In this document: positions 11,949 through 25,020 of the stretch, in pieces
How the letters are laid out: the number at the start of each line of letters is the position of its first letter
Position numbering within the stretch: the first letter of the stretch is position 1
NCBI RefSeq assembly: GCF_958298935.1
Contig: NC_084927.1
Coordinates: 37,824,501-37,888,500 of the forward strand
Source of the DNA: Phragmites australis
Taxonomy: Eukaryota; Streptophyta; Magnoliopsida; Poales; Poaceae
Direction of reading: 5' to 3'
DNA: 64,000 bases
Position numbers and translations under genes: made by a program
The notes under the pieces: model-generated
What the model saw: only the letters and a program-made list of their open reading frames with translations
What the model was told of the DNA's origin: nothing
Database searches by the model: none

Positions 11949-13515
11949 ATGCGCACGCTCGGCGGCCTCCTCCCCCGCGTCCACTGCCCTCATTCCACCA
12001 CCACCACCACGGCCGCCGCCGCCGCCTCCTCTTCGTCATCGCACACCCTCCACGACTACAACCGCCTCCTGGCCGCGCTCGCGCGGGACGGCGACGGCGA
12101 TGCGGCGCTCCGCGTGCTCCGCCGCATGCGCCTCGCCTCGCCCGCCTGCGCGCCCACCGCCGCCTCCTACACCTCCGCCATGTCCGCGCTCGCCAAGGCC
12201 GGCCGACCCGCCGATGCCGCGTCCCTCTTCGACGACATGCTCGCCCACGGCGTCGCCCCCGACCGGACCGCCTTCTCCCTCCTTCTCCACGTCTACTCTT
12301 CCCACCTTCACCTCCCCGCCGCCGCGCACTCCGTCCTACTCTGGATGTCCCGCCTCGGCCTCCGGCCAACCCCCATCGACTACACCGACCTCGTCTTCTC
12401 CTTCTGCCGCGCCGCCCGCCTCCCCGATGCCCTCCAGCTGCTCGAAGAAATGCGCGCCCTCAGTTACCCACTCACACCGCATACCTTCGCGCCGATCCTC
12501 AAGGCATTCTGCGATAATGCCGACATCCAAGGGGCGGATGCCCTCATCAGCTCCATGCGCTGCTCCGGTTGCCACCCTGATGTTCGTCATTTACAACATC
12601 TACATCCAGGGGCTATGTAAGTTGGGGGATTTTGATGCTGTCGAGAGTGTTATTGATGAGAGTACCCATAATGGGTGAGTGCCAGATGCAGTCACATACA
12701 GCACCAACATTGCTGGGCTTTGCCGGTTTGGATACTTGGAGGAGGCATTCCGGCAGCTGGAAATTATGGTAGCAAAGGGGCTACAGCTGACAGTAGTTGG
12801 TCTGAATATACTGTTGGACTACGTCGCGCAGGATCTTGATATGTGGGCTGGCAAGGAGGTGCTGGAGCAGTGCCAAGAGCTTGGCTTTGTGGTCGATGTC
12901 GTGACATACAACACAGTCATGGATCATTTTTGCAATAAAGGGAAGTGGCTGTGTGTCATAAAGCTGTTCACCGATCTGCTCAAGAAGCCCATAACACCCA
13001 ACGTGCAGACATACCACATTTTGATTTCATGCCTGTGCCGAGCTGGCAAGTTTCAGTTTGTCAAGTTCCTGTTCAGCAGCAAGGGATTTGTGGCGGACAC
13101 TGTGACTTGTAACATTCTGATTCGTGAGTTCTATGAAGCCGGAAAGGAGGGTGAGCTTGGTTTTTTGTTCACTGATGTGAATGCGGGGAAGATTGCCCCA
13201 GATACAATCACATACAATACACTTGTCGATTGTCTCTTTAGGTCTGGTAGGAGGTCAGAGGCTGCCAATTTTGTCAGGCATTTGGATGATGGCTACCCTT
13301 CAGAGCCCGTTGCCCATTTGACGTATTGGTTGGTTAGGAGTGGAATTACACGTCAGGCCTTGAGACTGTTTGATGATATCCAAATAAAAGGATTGGTTTT
13401 AGATAGTAGGATTTTCGCTAATGTGATAAAAGTATTCTGCAGAAAGGGTCCTACAGAATGCTCAGAGATATTGCAATTGTGCTCTGTATTGGATAGGGTG
13501 CTTGGAATTGGATGA
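11949..13515 (+). pseudogene. P-class pentatricopeptide-repeat (PPR) protein, disrupted
   Basis: An intronless locus with roughly a dozen 35-residue PPR motifs (for example VTYNTVMDHFCNKGK and ITYNTLVDCLFRSGR). PPR proteins bind organellar RNA one base per repeat. The start at 11949 has the best context (gccATGc) and gives an Arg/Leu-rich presequence; the frame is open back to an ATG at 11736. Two lesions break it. A single extra T at 12583/12584, within the codons for PDVVIYN, shifts the frame by +1. In the resumed frame a TGA at 12676-12678 interrupts the motif between NG and VPDAVTYS. Downstream repeats are intact to 13515, so the decay is recent, or one or both lesions are sequence errors. 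The specific RNA target cannot be inferred. Confidence 0.8.
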
Positions 13516-15134
13516 TCATTCTCGTGCATGTATTTAAACTTGCGAGTGCTTGGAGCTCTGCTGATTCTTTTTCACTTTTGCATGGTAGTGGCCTCATTTT
13601 TTAACTTGTAGAGTTGTACTAGTAGCTAATCCCCATTGAAGGTAAAATGCACTTTTGGTTTCTTCATGTAGTTCTTTGTCATACATATATACTTGTAAAA
13701 GACAATCTGTCATCCGAAGACTAATCATGTTTAGCTTATGGAGTCTCACTTATAATGTTCCATCCTTCAGTTTGGAATTCTTCTGCACATAACTTGTGCA
13801 TTGAGTTGGTTTATCCAACCAAATTAGTGTTGTATGGTAAAGGATGACCTATTTTCATACTGTGTGCTGAACTCCTGGTCCTTTAGTGCACTTTCCCTGC
13901 TATCTGGAGTAAAACAGTCATTGCAGCAAAACATGAAACAACCAAGAGTCGTGTTCACTATTTTTTTGTGCTGATAATCTGTTGCAGTATTCAGAGTTGT
14001 GGGTAGCTTGCTTTCTCCTAGAATTCCCCTGTTGAGGAATCCAGGTAAAGCCTTTAGTTGTTACTGATGTTCACTTGAATATGTGATGTCCATACAATAC
14101 TTGTGATCCTGTGGAAAATTGGTTGCATACCTTCAATCATTTCATGCTTTCAACAGTTGGTTTGATTATCTCTGAAGAACTGTATGTCATAGAACTGTAG
14201 GTTTGATTTTCAACATGTTTTGTTCATGGTTATTATGTCCACGATTTAATTTGAGCGTCCTGACCGAATTCCTCACCACAAGACTGAAAAATACAATTTG
14301 ACATCCATTTTTGTTTATGAAATATTTTTGTTTATCGATTTCATAAATCACAACTACTGCATTGCACCTTTGGTCCAGCTATTCATTTACTCGTAGTCGC
14401 ATAATATACTTTGCTGTTTTTTCTAGATTGGCTTGTTTCTTAGCTTCTGCTGCTGCCACCTAATTTTACACTAATCTTACACGGTTAAATGCTATGCTGA
14501 ACTACCAGAATCATATGTTTTCTTTGGATAGGCTTTTTCTTCTTCTGTTTTTTCCCTGAAAAAAGCCAGAAGTTATTCAGAGGTTAGCTTTTGCCTCCGC
14601 TTTCTGGTGGAGTTTGGCTAGCTGAGTAAACAGTTGTGGCTGAAATAAGTTGAGAAGCAGGATGAGAGAAGTTTTTCTAGATTTTGATACGCTGAGAAGC
14701 TAAAAATTTATTGTAAAAATCAACAATCAAAATTTAACAATCACAACCACTACCTTAACCAATCAAAAGCTTTAAAGACACAACCTATTCAAATGCTCAT
14801 ATCTAGATCAGCATTGGCAATCCTTTTCAGGGAGTTGCAGGAAGGCACTTGAAGCTTTTTTGGGTACGGGACTAGGCCAATTGTAGCTTTTGCCCTGTGC
14901 TTTGTTTTGATATGACCTACAGAGTGGTTGGTGTGTTTTCAAAATGCTCAAGATGTTCCAATTAATCTGTATCGTGAGAATCTGTATAAAATTAGTGCAC
15001 AAATACATGTTGTTTCCGCATCATGCAAAAGTCTATGTCTGACTTGTGGGGCCATCCCTGCAGCCACTGGATCACCTGATCTTATCATTTCCTCAATACC
15101 TCAACGCACGCCAGTACGCCACGCCGTCAGCTCC
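13516..15134. other. Spacer between the PPR locus and STT3
   Basis: Moderately AT-rich DNA with no long frame, no recognisable RNA and no clear transposon ends. The first few hundred bases are probably PPR 3' sequence, and the last 400 the STT3 promoter. Confidence 0.5.
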
Positions 15135-15209
15135 CACGTGTCTACACTGCCCTTCCCAGCCAATGGCCTGCGCCGATACTAGTGGGACCCACTGCGACCC
15201 TCCACGTCA
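15135..15209 (+). promoter_or_regulatory. G-box and UPRE-like motifs upstream of STT3
   Basis: CACGTG (15135-15140) is a G-box. CCACGTCA (15202-15209, reading TGACGTGG on the other strand) matches the core bound by plant ER-stress bZIP factors of the bZIP17/28/60 group. Both lie 230-300 bp upstream of the start codon of an ER enzyme, so unfolded-protein-response control is plausible but inferred. Confidence 0.4.
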
Positions 15210-15437
15210 GACAATTGCTGTCCCACCTGTCAGAATATTTCTCCTCCATAGTCCGAACGGATATCCACCAACCTGCCTCGGCGTCGCCTCCGCTCGGACT
15301 CGCCACACTCGTCTAGTCGTCTTCCCCGATCTCCCAGATCCAAACCAAACCAACTCCACACTAAACCCCCCAACGCCGCGCAGTCGCGCACGCATGAAAC
15401 CCTAGTGACCCATACAGATCTCCGCGTCCGGATCGCC

Positions 15438-18400
15438 ATGGCGACCACCGCGCTGGACTCCCTCCCGGCGCCGCTCCGGTCGCTCCGTCTCAAGACGAAG
15501 CAGCAAGAGCTGCTGCTCCGCGTCTCGGCGCTGGCGCTCATCTACGTGCTCGCCTTCGCCGTCCGCCTCTTCTCCGTCCTCCGCTACGAGTCCATGATCC
15601 ACGAGTTCGACCCCTACTTCAATTACCGCACCACCCTCTTCCTCACCGAGCACGGCTACGCCGAGTTCTGGAACTGGTTCGACTTCGAGAGCTGGTACCC
15701 GCTTGGCCGCGTCGTGGGTGGTACCCTCTTCCCGGGACTCATGGTCACCGCGGCGCTGCTCTACCGCCTCCTCCGCGCGCTCTCCCTCGCCGTCCACATC
15801 CGCGAGGTCTGCGTCCTCACCGCGCCCTTCTTCGCGGCCAACACCACGCTCGTCGCGTACGCCTTCGGCCGCGAGATCTGGGACTCCGGGGCGGGTCTCA
15901 TCGCCGCCGCGCTCATCGCCATCTGCCCGGGGTACATCTCACGCTCCGTCGCAGGGTCGTATGACAACGAGGGCGTCGCCATCTTCGCGCTGCTGCTCAC
16001 CTTCTACCTCTTCGTGCGCGCCGTCAACACGGGCTCGCTCGCCTGGGCGCTTGCCTCCGCGTTCGGCTACTTCTACATGGTGTCGGCGTGGGGAGGGTAC
16101 GTGTTCATTATCAATCTCGTCCCGCTCTACGTGCTTGTGCTGCTCGTCACAGGGAGGTACTCGCAGAGGCTCTACGTAGCCTACAATTGCATGTACGTGC
16201 TTGGGATGCTACTTGCGATGCAGATCCGGTTCGTCGGATTCCAGCATGTACAGTCTGGGGAGCACATGGCCGCCATGGGAGTCTTCTTCCTGCTTCAGGT
16301 AGTTTCTCATTCAGATTTTATTATGGTCTGGAGTGAAGCAATCTGAGAACTGAGACCAAACGAACACCCTTTTGAAGACTAAGTGATCTAAGTAGATAGG
16401 TAAAAACACCGGAATGATTAGATAGCTGGCATATTGGAATAGTCAAACTTGACTTAAAAGGGTGAGTTCAAATTAAATGCCATCTTAGCTGCTTAGGTTC
16501 TTTACATCATTGAACTGACTGTGGCATACATCAGGATTCACTGACTTGGGGAAAATGCATTCAGAATACTGAAGTGTCTCTCAACATTATCAGATACTAC
16601 TACCATTTTATTCATCTTAAGATAGTGTTGTTGCTTATCCTTATTTTATTTACCATACTAAACTGTCGATTCTATATCTGGTTAATAAAGGTGATACTGG
16701 CGATATGTGATTATTGAATATGCCATCCATCTCACTAGTGTTGTGATGTTTCTTGCCTATCTTTATTCAACGTTAGTGAAAGTTTAGATGCCATGTTGGA
16801 CTGTCATTAAGGTTTTCTTCCTTATTATCTATTGTAGTTAAAGGTCTTCCTGTACTTTCTTTAGATACAGCATGGATACAGGAGAGCTAAAATAAACCCT
16901 TTCCTTTTCCAGGTTTCCTTCTTCTTGGGCTGGGTGAAATACATGCTAAATGATGCCAGGCTATTCAAGTCATTCCTTCGAATTACCCTTACATGTGTGA
17001 TTACTGTTGGCACCCTGGCTCTTGGAATTGGTACTGCGTCTGGTTACATCTCCCCTTGGACAGGACGGTTTTACTCCCTGCTTGATCCGACATATGCGAA
17101 GGACCATATACCAATCATCGCGTCTGTTTCTGAGCATCAGCCGACAGCATGGTCTTCTTTCATGTTTGATTTCCACATCCTTCTTTTCCTGTTCCCCGCA
17201 GGTCTCTATTTCTGTTTCAAGCGCCTGTCAGATGCAACGATATTTATCGTTATGTACGGCCTCACGAGTATGTACTTTGCTGGTGTGATGGTTCGGTTAA
17301 TTCTTGTTGCAGCACCAGCTGTTTGCCTTATTAGTGCTATTGCTGCATCTGCTACAATAAAAAACCTGACCACTTTGATCCGGACAAAAAGCAAAAGTCC
17401 ACATACGGCTTCTGGAAAAACAACTGGCTCAAAGGCAGCTGCAAAGGTATTTTTTATCTTTTATTTTCTTCTACTTACTTGCTCTTTAAGCTATTCTACT
17501 TCTGTAATTCAGTGGCAAAGCTAGAATAAGTAAGTTCATTATAAGATTGAAGTAAAACACATCCACTCAGATCTAAATCAGGTTGTCCTTGACTGCATGT
17601 ACATTTCCCATTGACATTTTACCTCCTTTATAAAAAAATATGGAAAGCTATAACTCCTAATCTGGCATACCAGTAAAACTGATGGATCTCAAAGGGTCAC
17701 TGGTTTCCCAGTTTTTCTGGCTATAGCGCTCCTGAAGAAATGTGGTGCTTCCCTGCCGTTTTAAGGCGGGTTTGTACTTTATTTAGGAGTTACAAGGCTG
17801 ATGAGATTTTTTTTGGTGTAAAAATGTTTACTCCTATTCTTTCCACAATTCATTTCCAATTTTTTTTCAATGTCAACTGCTGAAGAATTTTGTGTTTCGA
17901 AATTTGTTTTAACTCCACTCTTTAACTGACTTGGGCTCTTGTGTAAACAGGGAGCAGTTGATCAATCTTTGCCATTCCAACATAATGCAGCAATTGCTCT
18001 TCTTTTGGGTGCATTTTATTTGCTCAGTAGGTATGCCATACACTGCACTTGGGTGACATCTGAGGCCTACTCTTCTCCGTCTATAGTTTTGGCCGCAAGG
18101 GGTCATAATGGTGGAAGAGTCATCTTTGATGATTATCGTGAGGCATACTATTGGCTTCGTCAGAACACTCCTCCTGACGCTAAGATTATGTCTTGGTGGG
18201 ACTATGGATACCAAATTACAGCCATGGGTAACAGAACTGTTATTGTTGATAACAACACATGGAATAACACACACATAGCTACTGTTGGACGTGCAATGTC
18301 ATCTTATGAAGATGAAGCATATGAGATCATGCAGTCATTGAATGTGAACTACGTGCTTGTTGTATTTGGAGGTGTCACTGGGTATTCTTCAGATGACATT

Positions 18401-19694
18401 AATAAGTAAGTTCATCTACTTAATCATGAGTCAGCTTTAAATGCCTTTGATTTAATGTGTTAACTGAACTGCAAACCAATATTACTCTTTGTCCTGTGGG
18501 GAACAGTTTATCTTAGCTGCTCTTTTCCAGGTTCTTATGGATGGTACGTATTGGTGGAGGTGTTTTTCCTGTAATCAAAGAGCCTGATTACCTTGTTAAC
18601 GGGGAGTATCGTGTTGACAAGGGGGCAGCACCAAAAATGTTGAATTGCCTAATGTAAGTTCTTTATACATTTACTAGCTAAGGACTTTTCTCTGTAATAC
18701 TGTTTCATTCATTGCTTCATTTTGTGCCAAACTTTTCTGTGAAACTGAAAAGAAGTTTACCACGTGAAGCCTCTCTCGCTCTCCCTCCCTCCCTCCCTTT
18801 CTGAAACTGCCAAGCGAAACGTTTTTTTATGAGACAAAGTTCTGATGAATTTGAATAAAATTTTATCGTTTGAAACAATTTGCTTGGTAAATTTTACTAC
18901 ATATAGTGCTTGTTCTCATTCCTGCTCAGTCAAAATTAGCTGATGCTTTTCATGAATATATACAACTTTACTGAGGTGCTTTATTCGTACATCATTCGAT
19001 CCTGGTGTCAAGCTTTTACAACTGACTGCCAAAGTTAATGGGAAGAGCTACCATTTCAATGTTTCAATATAAGGAAAATATGTTTGATCTGATATCTGTA
19101 GTAGATGCACGAGTTTGGTTTGTGTTAAAGGTATGCTAGTCCACCTTCAGTCGTTGAAATGGAATGTTTGAGTTTTCCTGCCCATACCTGTATGATTGTT
19201 AGATTTGTTCAAGAATAATAGTTTGTGAAAGCTGCCTTTTTAGCTATTCCAATTTCATACCTCTGAAAATACTCAATTTGTCATGCTGTCAGTTGTTTTT
19301 CTAAATCTGTGCTACTGTTATCCATTGTTGTTTTTCTGTGCTTTATCTCGTCCCCTGTTTGGCAGGTACAAGCTTTGCTACTACCGATTTGGAGAACTTA
19401 CGACAGAATATGGAAAACCTCCAGGGTATGAGCCAAGTTCAGAGTATTGACCATTCTTATAGCTTTGCATATTGATGAGAGGATTATTTTTCAGATGACT
19501 AGATACATTATAGCTACTAAAGGATATGAGCGTTGTACTCATGTTCTGACTTTTTGCAATGCAGATATGATCGAGTACGAGGAGTAGAGATTGGTAACAA
19601 AGACATAAAGCTTGAGTACTTGGAAGAGGCATTTACAACTTCAAACTGGATAGTGCGCATTTACAAGGTCAAACCGCCGAAGAACAGGTCCTGA
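15438..19694 (+). CDS. STT3: Oligosaccharyltransferase catalytic subunit STT3
   Basis: Six exons (15438-16298, 16913-17446, 17951-18405, 18531-18653, 19366-19425, 19565-19694) encode 720 residues. STT3 transfers the lipid-linked Glc3Man9GlcNAc2 glycan to Asn-X-Ser/Thr in nascent proteins in the ER lumen. Visible landmarks: the DxD-type metal and substrate motif [10 protein letters not shown] (D58), many membrane spans in the first 430 residues, the SVSE loop (358-361), the catalytic WWDYG motif (547-551), and two sequons in NNTWNNT (566-572), which are normally glycosylated in the family. The start ATG is preceded by gcc. No lesion is seen and the length matches plant STT3. Plants have two paralogues, STT3A and STT3B, and I cannot assign this copy to either by eye. 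Confidence 0.95.
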
Positions 19695-21564
19695 GGTTGC
19701 GTGACTGTTGAAGTGTTTGGAGCTATTACCTCAGACTAGTACAGTATTGTAAAAAATCTGAGAGGCTACAGGAAACAGGGTGGTTGTTTTGATATTTGTA
19801 TCAGCTGCCCCTCAACCATGGGCACTGCTTTGGTGAGACTGACTGTAGTAGCCCATAGTGTCAGTTCAGTTCAAAGTCAAGAATATCCATCTTTTCTCTC
19901 ATCATTCGGTTTAGGTGTGATCGGTGTCATTCAGAACAACCAGCAGGTGACAACAGCGATTACTTTTTGATTGTTAAGCATGTCATGACAGAACTTCAAA
20001 AGTTTTTGTAGGCACAATGGCTTATTTGAGTAGTAACTTGTGATCGTCTTTGATCAATATTTCAAGGCAATGAAAATTTTCGGCACTAAACACAAAAGAT
20101 AAACAACTGTTGGTTCTGTTCTCCTCTGTATGTGTTTAATCATCCCATGCAGGTGCAGAGGGCGGTTTTTTTATGCTGCTAGTCTTTATATACTTGAAAT
20201 TCTGAAGGCTACAAATGAATATATACTGTACTTTGTAGAACCATCTGCTAATATTATGCAAGGCTGCAAGTAACAACCCGCCATGCCAGTTTTTTTAGCT
20301 GAAGATAATACTTGTCAGGTGACTACGCTTGTATCAACTGTCAATTCTATACAGGCATGCTAATTATATATGCTGAAATTTTATTTGTGGACTATCCTGT
20401 CCTTACTCTGTAAGGACCGGTGAAGCCAGAAGAGAGATTCATAAAAACTATTCAGTCTCCCATCAACAAGATAAATCTAAATTAATTTTTATTTAAATGT
20501 GTTTTAGTTCATTTATTATAGTTAATCTATCATAACAAAGTTTTACATTTTAGATTCCAATGCAAAAAGTAAATGAGACAATAAATAAGTGTGGAATATA
20601 AATAAGATAAGAACGTAAGCTTAGTATTGGTACGGAGATTTCCCAATTAGTTCTCACCACCGGTTCACGTTGGAGCCTTGTCGCAGGGGTCAAGCATTTA
20701 GCAAATATAACTTTATGGTCCTTACCGTTACAGCTCTCGCACACTTATGGGTCTTCTACTAGGTGCATTTGAACGCTCTTCGTTGTCTCCGCTAAGATGG
20801 TGTTTCGTTACTCCGGCACGGGTTACTTTTCTCACTCACCGTATGGTACGGTTCTTCTAGAAAATTCTGTTGCCTCTTATCTATCCACCATCATTTTTAC
20901 AATTATTTTAGATCCAATCATTTTTAGACACCCCTAAAATGGATAGAATTTTTGCATAAACCCCTTAAATATATCGTGATCCAACTTTTTAAAGAAAACC
21001 CCCTAATTTCCCTTCCCGTCCGTAGTGGCGAATGGACTTCCGCTCCTAGTGTCAGTTTGCCCATACCCCTAGCGTCGGTTCAAAGTCGCCATACCACTTC
21101 TTCGACTGAAGATGTTGTACTTCTCTTTTTTAAGTAAATTTTACAAGCTTATAATTATTTATATCATTATAATGCAAAGCTACTATTTCTAACATCTATT
21201 TTATAAAACTATAACTATTTAGATTTTAGTAAAATTATAATTTTTTAGTTTGATCCTATCCGTTAGTCACATATTACTACTCGTTTTTCTTATTATATTA
21301 AAAATATGTAATTGATAGGTGAGATCTGACTAAAAATTATAGTTTTAGGTTACTAATAGCATAAGTAATAGATTTGTGAAATTTATTTATTTTACCAAGA
21401 GGACGAGCACTGCCTTTTCATTTAAGGAGAGAAAATCCAAAGTTTTTGTTCATATATACTCATATATAGAATTGTCAACTGCCGATTGCATCGGCTGACG
21501 ATTCTATATACTCAAATTTTCATCTTTAGACTATCCTATATATACACCAATTCCACATGCACCT
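19695..21564. other. STT3 3' region and AT-rich spacer
   Basis: The first ~400 bp are probably the STT3 3' untranslated region. The rest is AT-rich and looks like worn-down transposon DNA (for example 20440-20890), but I could not find termini or target duplications. No gene is recognisable. Confidence 0.45.
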
Positions 21565-23186
21565 TCATTTCCAGATGTTCTCTTCCTTTCTTCCAAGAAC
21601 TTGAATCAAGCCAGCAATGGCCGCGCCGATGATGAACCAAGTTAGCCCGGCCAACATGACCTTCAGTTCGAAGCTGTTCACGACTCCGAGAGCAACAGCG
21701 CCGCCAACATGCTCTTGAATGGAGCCGCCTCCGGTCATCTCCTCGCCGTTGTAACCCACAATCCCAGCCGAGATGATCCCCAGCAACAACGGCGCCGTCA
21801 GGTCGATGCTTATACTCTCCCTCCCGGCGCCAGCGATAGCTATACCGCGCGCTCTTCGCCTGCCGTTGAGGCCTTGGGGAGCGGCAATTCCCCTCTGGTG
21901 AATGCTCGGTGGAGAAGCTGAAGACGGCAGGTTCAGCTGCGGAGTCCAGTAGTCATCGCGACGGGTGTGCACCGCTGTTGCGGCAGTTGCGCCTTCTGCT
22001 TTGCGCCGGGCGGCGGCAGCTTCTTGGAGCCTGTCCGTCACGGGGTCAGCGGTTCGAGAAGTCGTCGGCGGCGGCGGCAGGAGGCGAGAAGCGAGGACGG
22101 TGACGGCCGGGGCCAACGCCGGAGCTCCGAATGGCCGCCAGTACCACCAGTTTGACATGGACCTGACGGCGTGAACTGCTGATGTTCTTGACTGCCGTAC
22201 TGTCTCTGACTCCTGCGTGCGGCATTCAGATAACAGACGGATTAATTAAGCGCCACTTTTATTTCAGGTAATATGTTTGCTGGCTGTCTGATCACCTGGG
22301 ATTCTCTTGTTGCAGATTTCTGCTTCATCTCCTGGAATCTTTTCTGGAACTTGTTGACCTCGGCGAAGATGTCGGGTGCGCGAGCTCCCGCGGCGTTGCC
22401 TTCGGAGACGCGGACTCTGCCGCGCGGCTGCTTGGACATCAAGAACTCGAGAGCCGCCAGGTCCGACCTCTCAACCATCCTGAACACGCAGAGATCAATC
22501 AGAATCAGATCATGGACATGGAGAATTATGGCGTTGAAGATTTGGGGTGCGTGTTACGAGATGCAGTCGACGGGGCACGTCTGGATGGCGTCGAGGATCT
22601 TGTCCTCGCCGTCGGCCCACTGCGCCACGACGCGCGCGCGGCCGTAGACGGACTCGATGGCGAACGTCCTGCTGGCGTGGAGCGCGCACTTGAGGCACCC
22701 GACGCAGCGCACCTCGTCCACGAACACCGCCCGCCGCTCGGCCTCCCCGCCGAGCCACGACGAGTAGAGCGGCCGCCCAGTGTACCCGGCGAACTCGGAC
22801 CGCCGTGCCTGCTCCTGGTCGTAGGCGAGGCGCGAGGCCGGGTCGGAGAGCAGCGCGTAGACCTCGTTGAGGACGATGGCCATGTCGTGGCCCTCGGCGG
22901 CGCCGGCCACGTCCGGGTGGCACCGCTTCTGCAGCGTTCGGTAGGCCGCCTTGATCTCCGACTGGGGCGATGAAGGCTCCACGCCCAGCAGCTCGTACAG
23001 GTCGTAGTCCGACACCCACGACCCGCGGACGCTCCCCGGCCGGTAGCCTTCGTTGCCACCGTTGGTGTTGCTGCCGGATGCGTCGGCTCGGCACCTGTGG
23101 CGACTGCTAGCTCGCCGTGTGGTGGTGAACGGCAGCCTTGGGTTGGCGGGGGAGACCGAGACGGTGTTTAGGAGCAGCGCTGGCAT
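21565..23186 (-). CDS. DJC76: Chloroplast J-domain protein with 4Fe-4S ferredoxin-type domain (DJC76 type)
   Basis: Three exons on the minus strand (23186-22558, 22479-22296, 22212-21565) give 486 residues. The N-terminus to about residue 50 is Ser/Arg-rich, a likely chloroplast transit peptide. A J domain follows (about 60-123) with an intact HPD at 90-92, the motif that stimulates Hsp70. A ferredoxin-type region (about 155-209) has Cys 161, 164 and 167 spaced CxxCxxC, and later CPVDC (204, 208). The C-terminal third has hydrophobic spans in LTAPLLLGIISAGIVG and MLAGLTWFIIGAAIAGLI. Arabidopsis DJC76, DJC77 and DJC82 share this J plus ferredoxin build; the long membrane-bearing tail fits DJC76 best. 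An upstream in-frame GTG at 23333 is not a credible start. The gene is convergent with STT3. Confidence 0.88.
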
Positions 23187-23806
23187 GGTTGCTTGAGGGT
23201 GATTTGCGTTGCTCGCCAGGCGATCCCTGAACGGTGGGAGCTTCCAATGGCAGGGGATGGGGAGCTGGGAAGGGAGCAAGCGACAAGTAGCGAGTTCAGT
23301 CCGGGAGCGACCGGTCGATGGTAACAACCTCACGGGAGATTTTTTCTTCGAGAGGACGCAATACTATACTCTCTAAATTAGATTACTTTTAGCTCTTCCA
23401 AATAATTCTGTTTTATTTATCCTTATAGAACTTCGAGTTGATATTTGACCTTTTTTCCTAGACTATTTTTACTGTTGTGCTAGTTTTCATGTAAAATCTT
23501 CCATCAATAAGTGTTTGATCAAATCCATTTTAGAAAAATGAAAATCCTATGGAAGAGAAGCAAATGAAACCCAAGGACACCTACTCATTAGTAATATAGA
23601 CTAAAGAGTTCTATTGCTACCTTCTTTCTCCTTCTTTGCTTACATATTTAATCTTTGAGAGAAAGGTAGTAAGCAACCATCCATCATAGACACCAACAAA
23701 AATAGATATCATCCTAGCATGAAGAAAGTCTTTTTCCACATCTATCTGAATAAGCTCCGAAATGAACAAAGACATCTCGGTCTGAAGAAAGTACTAGCAA
23801 TATAAC
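23187..23806. other. DJC76 upstream region
   Basis: The sequence is AT-rich after about 23340 and should hold the DJC76 promoter on the minus strand. I see no clear TATA element and no other gene. Confidence 0.4.
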
Positions 23807-24072
23807 CCTATAATTTAGCTCTAAATTTATATTTTAGCGCTCTCAAATGTGAAATTTCCATACATTAGTTTGCCGCCATATTGTTCCTTGGTCTTTCAGC
23901 GCTGGACGACTGGGCCTCATTAATACATGCTGTGCTTTTCCTATAATTTAGCTCTAAATTTATATTTTAGCGCTCTCAAATGTGAAATTTCCATACATTA
24001 GTTTGCCGCCATATTGTTCCTTGGTCTTTCACCGCTGGATGGCTGAACCTTATTAATACATGCTGTGCTTTT
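23807..24072. repeat. 133-bp tandem duplication (two copies)
   Basis: Bases 23807-23939 and 23940-24072 are head-to-tail copies of a 133-bp unit starting CCTATAATTTAGCTC. They differ at only a few positions clustered near the 3' part (cagcgctggacgactggg versus caccgctggatggctgaa). A recent local duplication, with no coding content. Confidence 0.93.
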
Positions 24073-24264
24073 CCTTGGTCTTGTAGTGTTGGACCTAAAT
24101 TTACAGTTATGGAGGGCATATGAGTCAATTCCAACTGCTCCTTAATTCGTGTGCAAACACCTAAAAGGACAAATAAATTAGAACAGAGGGAGTATTTGCA
24201 CTCGAGGTGTAGTCTACCGTATGTCTAAATAAGAGTGAGAAACATAATCTTATATAGTATAGGT

Positions 24265-24965
24265 TAGGGTTGGACGAAAAGTTCGAAGCTCATGAGCTAG
24301 TTCAGCTCGTGTCTACTTTAACTCCGTTTGTTCCAAAATTTAACAAGCAAAGTCAGAATTTTAGCCGAGCAGCTCGCGAACATAATGAGCTGGGGCCATC
24401 GTTTGCATCATATCCCTCTTTTTCACTGTGGTCACAGTTTACTTATTGATCATCTTCATCTTCGATGGAGAGGCTTCTCGCAAGATTACTTAACTTTCTA
24501 TTGGTCAACTCCTCGTTACGATGCAGCTATTATCTTTTTTCTTCTGCAATTGATCATTCCTTCTGGCTTTACATGTATAGACGGATATGTGAGGAATGTT
24601 GTTTCATATTTTTTAAGGAATATTTTGTTCCAGTAGCAGAACATATATAAGTGGATCTGTCTGCTGTTGTGCTGCATATGTGTTTGAAAAACTTTCAAAA
24701 GATATTCAGTTTATAGCAATTATACCTCTGATTAAACCATACAAAGAAATACTATACTTGTAGATGTTATTGTTATTGTTGTATGATTTTATCGATACAT
24801 TTCATCGATATCATTGTTATTATTGTATGATACTTTTAGCTGCTCCTTTAAAAAAAATAACGAGCTGCTCGTGAATCAAACGAGTCGAGCCGAGCTGTCT
24901 TTTCTACTCATTATATTAAACGAGCCAAGCCCAAAGGAGTCAAGATGGCTCGTTATCCTGCCCTA
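24265..24965. mobile_element. Non-autonomous hAT-type element, 701 bp
   Basis: The ends are imperfect inverted repeats: TAGGGTTGGACGAAAAG on the left and TAGGGCAGGATAACGAG reading in from the right. Flanking 8-mers, GTATAGGT (24257-24264) and ATATAGTT (24966-24973), match at 6 of 8 positions, as expected for an old 8-bp hAT target duplication. Subterminal runs rich in GAGCTCG and ACGAGC are typical of such elements. No transposase is present. Confidence 0.75.
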
Positions 24966-25020
24966 ATATAGTTACATATTTTGATTACTAAATACACTCA
25001 CATATGTATATACTATTCCT

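Noticed and set aside
11747..12590. Long Arg/Gly- or Pro-rich frames overlapping the PPR locus
   Set aside because: Shadows of the GC-rich PPR reading frame.
23187..23333. N-terminal extension of DJC76 from 23333
   Set aside because: It would start at GTG; the ATG at 23186 is the first in-frame methionine and begins a normal transit peptide.
24170..24195. GAACAGAGGGAGTA as the right end of a Stowaway-type MITE
   Set aside because: The terminal word fits, but no matching left end with TA target was found upstream, so no element can be bounded.
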